A stretch of DNA of 64,000 bases, taken from Vespa crabro (Eukaryota > Arthropoda > Insecta > Hymenoptera > Vespidae). The stretch lies in assembly GCF_910589235.1 (NCBI RefSeq), contig NC_060965.1:6465505-6529504 (forward strand). Reading direction: 5' to 3'. The stretch's first letter is position 1; each line of letters starts with the position of its first letter. Below the pieces are notes generated by a model. It was not told the origin of the DNA and did no database searches. It saw nothing but the letters and a program-made list of their open reading frames with translations. Positions 51,663 through 64,000 of the stretch are shown here, one piece after another. A program made the translations under genes and the position numbers.

Positions 51663-52200
51663 GTCGCCTCTAGCAAGTGTATGGGTATGTATATATATAT
51701 ATATATATATTCGTAGAAATCAAATTTCCCGCGCTTCGCTCCCTGCACTATGATCTTAAACTATACTAAGATCGATTGAGCATAAGAGACATATGACTTC
51801 GCGTTTCTTCTATGTGTATCTTTGCTAATAGGTCTCGTCAAACTGATATTTTTCATGAAATTAAACGACATATTAGCAGGATATAAATCAACGATAAAAC
51901 CAATCGAGAGAAAGAGAGAAAACGCCATGTTGTTTCTATTGCTTACCAACAGTACCTCGAATTTTCTACCTTCATTTTTTTTTTCATCGACAAGTCTAGA
52001 TTTACACAGTTGGAAACATTCCTTTCACCAATCGCAATATATATGTGCAAAGTTCTTTGAGGAATTACGAAATTGCCATGGAGATTATGCTGCTATCGGC
52101 GATCTCTCTCTTTCTCTTTCATTTTTATATTAGTGTATGTATGTGTATGCGGGGTATCTATTGAGAATACATATATGTATAAAAACTATTTTAATTAGTA
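50848..52200. other. CpG-rich patch then AT-rich non-coding sequence
   Basis: 50.88-51.02 kb is CpG-rich with self-complementary GCGCGC and CGCTCGCGC segments and could be a small promoter. 51.05-51.48 kb is AT-rich. GA (about 51629-51658) and TA (about 51689-51710) runs follow. No gene is supported. Confidence 0.45.
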
Positions 52201-52202
52201 AT

Positions 52203-53235
52203 AATTCAATTTCAACATAGATATAATATGAAAAGAGAAGTTCTGCAAGTTTTGAAGAAAAAATATCTTTGCATTTTGAGATTATATAGTTGTTTTTTAA
52301 ATATATTATTGGATTGATGATTTAAAGAGTCATTTAAATAAAACAAAATAAGTTCACCATATATATGATGTATCTGTATAACATAACACATATTATATAT
52401 ATATATGTAAACGTGGACGCACATTTTTTACACACATCTTTTAAAATCTATTAATAATAAGAAAAAATTAAATTCAATATTTCTTTAAATTCGATATAGA
52501 TGTTATGTGTATCTTTATAATAAATATATTATACACACACACACACACACTATATGTATATATGTATGTATAAAAATATATAAATATTTCTTACGATTCA
52601 TTTGCATATAAAAAATTAAATTCAACATAGATATGACATTCAGAAGAATAAAAAAAATTACTGATTTCTGAAAAAATATTTTTGCATTTGGAGGTTAGAT
52701 CGTTATCGCGAAAGATATCACTTGTTGTCGACGATTTAAAAACGAAAAAAGAAAAGAAAAGAAAAAGAAAACATCTACAGGGCGAAATTTTTAATTTATT
52801 AAGAAAAATGTATTTTACATAGATATGATGTATCTATATAATATATATAAATAAATCTGCCGAGATTTATTTTAAAATGAAAAATAAAATACGCCATGAA
52901 TGTATGATGTTTCTCTTCATACGCAATATATATATTGCATAATTGTTAAATATAAAAAGATTAATTTAATAATTAATACATCATATTATTAGATGTAATT
53001 TTTAAATTTTAAAACAACATACATCTTTTGAAATTAATTTTGAAATTAATTTTACAATAATATGAAAAAAATTAAATTCGATATAGAGATTAGTGACGTT
53101 TATGAGGACAAAAAAAAGAAAAAAGTAAAAAGAAACGAAAATTGACAAATCCCGGAAAAAAAAAATATTTTTGCATTTTGAGGTTAGATCGTTATCCCGA
53201 AAGATATCGTTGTTGTCGACAATTTAAAAAACTAT
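52203..53235 (+). repeat. Three diverged copies of an interspersed repeat, spacing about 410-490 bp
   Basis: Copies at about 52203-52345, 52608-52745 and 53066-53235 share the order AATTCAAYATAGATAT, an A-rich stretch, TTTTTGCATTTKGAGGTTAG, ATCGTTATC, CGAAAGATATC and TTGTTGTCGAC-ATTTAAAA. The second and third copies are closest. The connecting AT-rich DNA also shares TAGATATGATGTATCT-type pieces, so the original unit may be a tandem repeat of over 400 bp. No coding capacity is seen. Confidence 0.6.
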
Positions 53236-53428
53236 GTATCGCGCGAAAGCCCGTTCCAAAGTACAAAAGCATTCTCTCTTGTACCGACACACCGTAATAT
53301 TTCCATCCTTCGCTCGACCGATACTCGCATTCTGCACGATCAGATAATCCTCGTCGGTATTAGCATAACGATGCTTTAACGAAAGCACCTTTGATAGGTC
53401 AAACAATGGGGCAACGCTGATGTTTATT

Positions 53429-53434
<6 letters not shown>

Positions 53435-53480
<46 letters not shown>
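53435..53480 (+). repeat. (TC)23 microsatellite
   Basis: Pure TC run of about 46 bp. Confidence 0.95.
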
Positions 53481-53484
<4 letters not shown>

Positions 53485-53667
53485 GTCTCTCTTTTCTTCC
53501 TTCGGATGTTAAAACGATGTAACTGTACAGGTTAATTCGCGATAATGCTTCGTTTACGATCTATCGTGTATATCAGTTTCAAAGAATTACGAGTATTGCT
53601 ACTCCAATAATCAAACAAAAAGAAAGATAGATCTAATTAACAGTTGGCTATTACGAACCACATACCA

Positions 53668-53722
53668 AACCGAACCGAATCGAATCGAATCGAACCGAAT
53701 GGTACCGAACCGAATCAAATCG
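53668..53722 (+). repeat. (CCGAA/TCGAA)n pentanucleotide repeat
   Basis: About ten degenerate ACCGA/ATCGA units. It does not match the insect telomeric TTAGG repeat in either orientation. Confidence 0.8.
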
Positions 53723-53937
53723 ATTTTATTGAAAATTTTACTATTACTCGTTTAAAACCAGATTTATAATTTACAGTTCGATTTGGAATTTAATAATCAA
53801 GACAATGAATATTTGGTACAACAAATTTCGTCCTAAAATTTCGATATAGTCGAAAAGATAATTGAACGAGTTTACTGTGATCTACGCGTATATCGCAGCA
53901 ATAATTATTAATTATGTTTGTCATGTCTCTTTCTTCC

Positions 53938-53943
<6 letters not shown>

Positions 53944-54012
<69 letters not shown>
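53944..54012 (+). repeat. (CT)n microsatellite, one interruption
   Basis: About 69 bp of CT with a single TTT interruption. Confidence 0.95.
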
Positions 54013-54017
<5 letters not shown>

Positions 54018-55060
54018 TTTCTCGCGCTTTATCAAAGTTATTTCCTGATATTTCTTCAATAGAAAAAGTAATAAAATCCATTTGTAAAGTTATCAAAGAG
54101 AGAGACCAAGTATAGTATATAATACATAGTCAAACTTTGATAAGAAAAGAGAAGTAAAGTGAAAAGAACGGAAAAGATACTTCTCGGCGTTTCTCTCTGG
54201 CGAAGTGGCGACGGACGCCATATTGTTTCTAGATGCATCCGCCACAAGACACCCACTACTCTGTTGGTCTCGTGCACCGACTCTAGGCATCGACTTTATA
54301 CCTATTAAGGTCTGGGATCGATAACACGTATGTATACATACACTCATAGATGATAGGTATACGTTGAGCGATTATTAAATGCTCTAATAAAGTACACCAC
54401 TCTAAAGTTTCATTCAAAATTGTTTCTAAGTTTCGCACATATATATACATACGTATGTACTTACGTTAATATACATACGCTTTTATATGTATGTGTACGT
54501 ATGTATCTAACCGAAGGTAAAAAGAATATTGTCACATTAACCCCTTCATCCCTGCGCGCGTGCTTATGTCACGATGCCAACTTCCGACTGAGTCCGCGAT
54601 CGATCGTTGAGCTTTTCGTAGAATTCTATGTAAATTCGATTTGTTTTTTTCTTTTTCTTATTTTTATTTTAAATGCAAGATCTTCCATCGATTCGTCGAA
54701 ATATCACACGATGATTGTACATATCGTGAAACGCACAGCCATTAAAAGTATTAACAAACGGGGTTGATTAGATTCATTAGAACGGTGGTAGTTATAAGGA
54801 TGTTTTTGTAATTTTTTTTCTTTCTTCCTTTCTTTTTTTTTTTTAGTCGAACAATCGATAAAACCAGGTCGGGACGATGCGTTTGTTATATACCTATTAT
54901 GTACGTGATGTAAGATTCTTTAAGGTCAAGACTGAGAGAGCCTCGAGTACTCTACTCTCTCGCTCTATTTTTCTCTGTGTCTTTCTTCCGTGCGCGCTAC
55001 GGGCATATCGAATACACTGCTCGAATAATAATGCGGCAAATCGATAAAGATGCGACAGGG
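54013..55060. other. Non-coding stretch, AT-rich with one CpG-containing patch
   Basis: 54.18-54.30 kb is more GC-rich and includes a GCCATATTG element. Tetranucleotide GTAT/CATA runs lie near 54.44-54.50 kb. No gene is supported. Confidence 0.45.
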
Positions 55061-55066
55061 AGTCGT

Positions 55067-55103
55067 TACTACTACTTACTACTACTGCTACTACTACTGA
55101 TAT

Positions 55104-55168
<65 letters not shown>
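55067..55168 (+). repeat. (ACT)n trinucleotide repeat
   Basis: About 30 ACT/TAC units with a few interruptions; the 3' half is pure. Confidence 0.95.
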
Positions 55169-55995
55169 AACTAACATTGCTACTATCACTACTACTACTA
55201 TTTTACTCCTGAGAAATACCGAAAAAGACGATTAAAATTGAAAGAAAATGACTTTTGATCTCGTTTATTCTAATAAAGGAATCCATCTTTCTTTCATTAT
55301 TCTTTTTTTCTTCTTCTTCGTCTATAAGCAATACAAAGAGAGTGTCATTGTTCTTCTAGAAAAAATAATAATGAGAATTTGAAGGTTTCCTAAGTTCGAA
55401 AGAAATTTATCGATGAAGGAAAAAAAGGGGAAAAGAAAAAGAAAAAGAAAAGAAAAAAGACATGGCCGACGAGTGTCGCTCTCGTCGATCGCTTTTAGAA
55501 ATCGAGAGAAAGGAAGGAGAGAAAAAAGTGGGGGAAGAGAAAGAGAGATTTCAGTTTAGAACGTGCATTGATTGTCATCATTTGTCATAAACAAACAGAT
55601 GTCGCCGGTGTCGTTGCACGACTCGCGGAACGATGAAAGGGTAAGTTAAACGATATCTATCTACGGATTCCATACTCAGTGTTACGTGATTAGGATATTA
55701 CATACGTTCCTTCTCCTGAGATACATACATATGTGTATTTTGAGTCTCGACACGCGATTCAGATTCGAATCATTCGGACATTTATCGTCTCATACCCCCC
55801 ACCTTTCTCTCTCGTTGGAACGAGAGAAGAATGTTTTATATCTGAACAGAGGAGCAAGCGAAAGATAGAAGAAAAAAAAAGAAAGAAAAAGAATTCTTCA
55901 ACATCACGTTGTTAACAATTTGCATCTCGTTGCTTTCACCGAATCGACATTTCACGAAACGATAATTATAGGGGAGGAAGAGAGAGAGAGAGAGA

Positions 55996-56041
<46 letters not shown>

Positions 56042-57080
56042 AGGAGTTTCGGTTTCTGTCGAAACTGAGTAGTTTCGAGTAGTCAACGACCTAAAAGCTA
56101 CTACACAACAGATCAAAGCAACACAGTTTCCCTATTACGACGGTATATCAGTGATAGTATAATACTAGTTCCAGGCTCTTTGCTGTGCCTACTGACTGAC
56201 TAGATAGCTAGCCAGTTGGCTTGCTGGCTGGCTGACTGGTTGGTTATTTGGCTAGTTGGCTAACTGACTGACTGGACTGACTCGTTCGTTCGTTCATTCG
56301 TTTGTTCGTTCGTTCGTACGTACGTTCGTTGCTGACACTGACTGACACTGCACCGATATATTATGCAACGTTCGAACATAACCACGAGCACACACCGACA
56401 AATAATACTACGTCAAAGTGATGATCGTGCGAATTGCGATCTTAATCAGGAAATTTTTCACTTAACCTATTAATACGTGATAACCCGATGTATCTATGCA
56501 GCTAGGAAGGAAGGAGGAAAGTAGTAGTTGGTTTCTCTCGATTGATATTGGAAATATTATATGAACGATGCCTCAGTTGAAGGAAAAAGAGGATGAGGAG
56601 AAAAAAGAGAGGAGAGATGGTTCTCAAAAAACCATTGACTGACTTGACTGGTAAGAGAAAAGATGATCGATGATGAAAGAGAACTACTGAAGAAGAATAA
56701 GTATTCCGAAAAAATTAACTGATCAAATTGATTCAAAGATGGAGAAGATGCTAACTCAACGACACATTGACTGGCTAGTCAGTTGTGACTGGCTAGCCGT
56801 GGTTGCTTACCGAACAGAAATGAATGCGTCACACAGCCTATTTACAGAGAAGCGCACATTCGCAATAGTATTTATACACATATACATAACAGAGACACAG
56901 AGTAATCGAGGAGGAGAGACAGATACACAGTGACATTTACGATGAATCTTGTTGGTATTGACTATTTATTCTGCGATACGTTAGCGTGAAACAGATTGAC
57001 TTTAAGCAATCGTTAAGGACAGGAATTAGAGGAGAATTAGGTACGGCAAAGTGAAGTATCTATATATCGGGGAAAATTAG

Positions 57081-57118
<38 letters not shown>

Positions 57119-57465
57119 AAATATCTCGTTAGCAAGATACTTTGAAATGTCGATACGTAAGATCTCTGTATAACTAAATACGTATGTATGTATGTTCTAT
57201 CGGCAAAGAGTAAATCAAAGAGAGAAAGAGTATACATATAGGGATGATAATGCGAAATGCGTTACACGGGACATTGATTTACATTAGCACAAATTTCGTT
57301 CGGCATATTCGCATATTAACGTAGAACGTACTGTGCCCGACCAAATCAAATATTAGCTATCCCATCTGTGAATACAGGCCATGCTCACTATATCTCTCTT
57401 TCTCTCTCTCTCTCTCTTTCTCTAATTCCTCCCTGTCCCTGGAATTACACAGATACTTTCGAATA
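55169..57465. other. Non-coding stretch with GA and tetranucleotide repeats
   Basis: It includes a GA run (about 55980-56040), a degenerate TGAC/TGGC/TTGG/GTTC repeat field (about 56190-56335) and a TA run (about 57083-57114). The 64-codon frame at 56739 overlaps TGAC/TGGC-type repeat sequence and has no recognisable family. No gene is supported. Confidence 0.5.
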
Positions 57466-57963
57466 TATACAGGGTGTCCTATACTCTTCGATTCAGACAA
57501 ATAATCTGAAAAATTAATAATATAACGATCCAATTTTTTTCTTCTCTCCTTGTAATTTATTTATTCTTTTTACCAAATCTTTGCTTTATAAACAAATTTT
57601 ATCATTTTAATTGATTTGAACTTTTCCCTATTATCAATAATTTCGATAATATTTATCTAGGTCGATTAAAGTGGGACATATTATATATGTAAATACACGC
57701 GCGCGCATATGACACACACACACAAAAACATTTATAAACGCGCGCGAAGAAAAGTATACATATTCAAACTACCTAATAAACATCGATATATGTAGATGGA
57801 AGGTATAACATACATGATCCCCTAATGCAAGATCCATTTTCGAATATTCCAACATTTTAATGTTTATAACGAAAGTGCGTCGGAAATTTAAATATCCAAT
57901 ATAATTTTATCTTTCGATAAAAACAGTCTCTCTCTCTTTATATCTCTCTCATATATATCTCTA

Positions 57964-57968
<5 letters not shown>

Positions 57969-58006
<38 letters not shown>
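57969..58006 (+). repeat. (TA)19 microsatellite
   Basis: Pure TA run of about 38 bp inside the TIR-bounded interval. Confidence 0.9.
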
Positions 58007-58009
<3 letters not shown>

Positions 58010-58094
58010 GTAATATATGTTTTATGTATGTATGTATGTATAAACATACCTGAACAAAGAAAGGAAAAATGCTTCGGTACCCGTCGATAGATAG

Positions 58095-58740
58095 GTGTAT
58101 AGCCATTTTGTACGAACGCTAACCCTGCTGCTTTCTAGAGTTGCCAAGATGGTTCTTCCCCTATCCAACCCTTTTCCTAACCTCAGTCACCACCACCGGA
58201 CATCGACGCTTTCCGAACCAAAGCACGAAACAAGACGAACGTCGAGACTCTCTCGTGCACTTGACTGCTACGCGCTCTCGGTGAGAGCGCCACGTGACGT
58301 TGTTCGACCCTAGTAGAGCTTTCGATATACATATACAAAAAGAAAAAAAAAGTAGAGAGAAGCAGAGAGAGAAAGAGAAAGAGAAGGAGAGAGATATAGA
58401 TAGAGACTTCCAACGAGAGAGAGGGAGGGGGGAGATGGGGAGAGAGAGAGAGAGAGACAGCAAAGAGTACACACGGCAATTGGCCACACCTTTTCGTGCC
58501 TGAACGCTCTTTTAGGCACGGGTATAATAATAATAAGTCGGCACTCTCCTTCTCTCGTCGGGAACGACAAACGGAAACACAACGGACGACGAAGGCGACG
58601 CGACGACGGATGCGAAACGAGCGTTGCTGCGAAATCTGCGGTATCGACTTTCGCTGAATGGACGACGAAAGCGTAGGTGGTAGTAGGTACTACTAGTGGT
58701 AATGGTGCTGGTGGTACTGATGGTGGTGGTGGTGGTAGTG
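58095..58740. promoter_or_regulatory. CpG-rich patch inside the TIR-bounded interval
   Basis: 58.10-58.32 and 58.50-58.70 kb are CpG-rich and single-copy in look, separated by a GA-rich tract (58.33-58.46 kb). A YY1-like CCAAGATGG lies near 58145. No splice-supported coding exon is seen. A promoter or leader exon is possible but unproven. Confidence 0.25.
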
Positions 58741-59021
58741 GTTTTCAACGTACGCATTGATAAGAATATGCATATATGTATATGCATATATATATGAAGA
58801 TGCATGTGTATATTTATATTTATGTACAATATTTTTGTTTATTATAAATTAAGGATCAATCGAATACAACGTTTGTTAAAATTGTAATAAAATAATAATA
58901 CATTAAGATAAGTTTCATTGTATCATACGTCAAATATCTTAGATGTATGCAATAAATTTACCATCTTAAAGTTACATTGGAAGTTCAATGATTCTTAATT
59001 TTTCTTATGGGACACCCTGTA

Positions 59022-61036
59022 ATTTTTTTTTTTTTAATTAATCAGATATTTTAATCAATTATCAAAAAAGAAAAAAAATGAAAAAGTTATTAAATAAATA
59101 TAACATTAAAGTTATTAATTAATAATACTTAGACGACAATAACGTGTTATTAAACGTGTAGTTATATATGTAACCAATTGTTATTTAAATATTTTCAGAA
59201 GTAAACATTTCAAAGAGACCATGAAAAAAATGAAAAACATACGAAATAGTCTTACAATAAGTTTAATTACTACCTTATTACGGTGGTTAATTGAAAATAA
59301 AAACTTGAAAATTAATTTATAATAAAAAAACTAATTATAACTTATTTAATTCAATAAATGTTCGTAATATCCACTATCTTTTTATATGCACAAGCGACAT
59401 TTTCTAATCATGCATCTTCATACATTTTGTAAAATTAGTATTAACTTTTTCTGTTGGATATTTCATTAATTATTAACTTTAATATTATACAAGTTCAACA
59501 ATTTTTTGAGGATAATTAGTTAAAACATCTAATTAATTAGAGAGAGAAAAAAGTACTGGACATTTGACATAAGAAAAACTAAAAATCATTAAACTTCTGG
59601 TTTAAACTTCAAATGTATATTTTTCAAATATTTGAAGGATGAAGAAATCATAAAACTTTTATTAATATATATATATATATTTTTTTTTATTGCTTCTAAC
59701 AAAAAAAAGACATTCAATCAATCTTTAATTTGCAATCAATCTATATATCGCTTGCGATCGAAGACAGAAAAAGAAACTACTAATTAAATCGTATAAAGGT
59801 GGATGCAATGGTCGATATTTAATGTTCATTATTGCTATACACAGACATACACATACTCTCGTTCTCTCTCTTCCTTTCTAATTTATATAATGGTTGCAAG
59901 TTTAAAAATATTCCAAAAAGAAGAAACCAAAAAGAAAAGAAGAAAGGAAAAAAAGAAGATAGAAAAGGAAATAAAAAGAAACTAACTTTTTACTCGACCA
60001 GATTTGAAAAAATCTATTGAGAAATCTGTGCTATTATTAAATAAAGTTTTAAAATATATAATAGGCAATAAAAAATAAAAATAAAAATAAAAATATATAT
60101 ATATATATTCACGTTCATTGTCAATAAAGCTAAATTATTGATGATTGATGAAAAGCTGCCATAGTTGAAAGATTAACGACCTTTATCGGTTAAATAAAAA
60201 TAAAAATTCCTTCTTAGTAATATTGCTAAAGGTTAAGAATATTACCAAAAGTTACATCGTTGAAGTAATAAAAATCTTACTTCCAGGTAGACAAGGAATT
60301 TCGAACAATTGGAAACAACAATAGTATAAGGTACAAGCGAGGGTTGTAAATAGGAATATATTGTCGACATAGTTCCAAGCACGGATATAATAATAAACAG
60401 CTTGTCACAGTGACGGTAGGCATCCGTTGTCGTTCCGAAACTACCAATGGATATAAACGTATTGCCTGCAATGCTCGTAACGATGTACAGTACAGACACA
60501 TACACAAATACACACGAATCTAAACAACGAGACACGAAAGCAACAATGTCGGAAATCTTCGTAATATGTATTTTAGTCCTTATCTCGAAGACCGATAAAT
60601 ATGATCATATATCCGATATATATACCAATATATCGTCATCGAATTTTTTTGTCGGCTTTATCAATGATCGAGCATTGAATTCTTATCAACAAATTGTTGA
60701 TAACTTTGATAAAAAATAAATAAATAAAAATAAATAAATTAATCGATAAAAATAAATGAAATAAATGAAATAAATGAAATAAATGAAATAAATAAATAAA
60801 AGTCAAATCCAGGAAACGGAAGAAATAGACAATTGTAAGTTTCGAGGAATTGAGACGTCTTTCTCGTCATTAAATCATCTCTTATTTTATATGACCTTGG
60901 TCGTTATTTTTCTAACCTTCGATCTTATCTTACGTTTGTACGAAACGGTTTTTTTAAATCCTTTTTTCTTTTTTTTTTTTCTTTTTTTTTATAGAAATCT
61001 CTGTCGCAACGAATGTTTGAAATTTTAGCGGAATTA
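59022..61036. other. AT-rich non-coding stretch
   Basis: Strongly AT-rich with short A and T runs and an AAATAAATG nonamer repeated several times at about 60755-60800. No gene or conserved motif is seen. Confidence 0.6.
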
Positions 61037-61168
61037 TACAGGGTATGCTATATTGATTGGTCGATCTCTTTGAAAATGGATAAAAATATATTTCAGTCCA
61101 AATATAATACTTGATTTTATAAAAAAAAAATATGTACAAATGGTTTTTATACCATCAAATTTTTAATT

Positions 61169-61170
<2 letters not shown>

Positions 61171-61239
<69 letters not shown>
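61171..61239 (+). repeat. (TC)34 microsatellite
   Basis: Pure TC run of about 69 bp. Confidence 0.95.
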
Positions 61240-61242
<3 letters not shown>

Positions 61243-61374
61243 TTTTCTTTATTTTTAATCGAAAATGTTCAAAACAAAAAGAAAACAAAAAACATCTCTC
61301 TAATGGCATGAATCAAAAATAATATTATTGTGTATAAGATCGATAAGCAATTAGTCGAGGTACAAGACAGAACA

Positions 61375-64000
<2,626 letters not shown>

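Larger units (their letters stand above)
57468..59021. mobile_element. Possible non-autonomous Tc1/mariner-type element bounded by TA and inverted ends
   Basis: The left end reads TA then CAGGGTGTCCTATA (57470-57483). The right end is TATGGGACACCCTG (59006-59019) then TA. The ends are inverted copies with one mismatch in 14, each flanked by TA, as expected for Tc1/mariner insertions. The enclosed 1.5 kb has no transposase frame and contains microsatellites plus a CpG-rich single-copy patch (58.1-58.7 kb). It is therefore either a deleted or filled element, or two separate solo ends. Confidence 0.4.

Overview
The window looks like nuclear DNA from an insect, most likely a hymenopteran. The evidence is compact multi-exon genes with many introns of about 60-100 bp, AT-rich coding sequence, CpG that is not depleted, and very dense (GA/CT)n and tetranucleotide microsatellites. 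The order is an inference from composition and protein resemblance; no search was possible.

The left half (1-32.2 kb) holds five conserved housekeeping genes whose coding exons I could join by hand with intact frames. They are a mitochondrial-type valyl-tRNA synthetase (+, 365-4381, 16 exons, 935 aa), a protein phosphatase 6 regulatory subunit of the SAPS family (-, 10389-5934, 18 exons, 828 aa), Rab7 (+, 12400-13272, 4 exons, 207 aa), DNA topoisomerase II (+, 16827-23411, 22 exons, about 1502 aa) and a Tousled-like kinase (-, 32160-27438, 13 coding exons, 735 aa). The first two are convergent, sharing a 1.55 kb 3' interval. The PP6 subunit and Rab7 are divergent and share a 2 kb promoter interval with two inverted ETS/YY1-like modules. 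Top2 and the Tousled-like kinase are convergent across a 4 kb 3' interval. Top2 has a spliced 5' leader with upstream reading frames and a cluster of CCAAT and E2F-like sites.

The genes do not form a pathway. Two act in S phase chromatin biology (Top2 in decatenation, the Tousled-like kinase in Asf1-linked chromatin assembly). The others serve mitochondrial translation, PP6 phosphatase targeting and late endosome traffic.

The right half (32.2-64 kb) has no recognisable conserved protein gene. It is a mosaic of AT-rich sequence, many microsatellites and several GC-rich, CpG-rich islands (about 32.2-33.4, 35.2-37.9, 38.2-39.9, 46.1-47.2, 50.9-51.0 and 58.1-58.7 kb). It reads like an upstream regulatory region, alternative promoters or large introns. 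The most interesting things in it are a candidate small spliced gene (44.5-45.9 kb), a TA-flanked terminal inverted repeat pair (57.47-59.02 kb), three diverged copies of an interspersed repeat (52.2-53.2 kb) and a TATA-box promoter candidate (46.96 kb). I found no convincing wholly new system.
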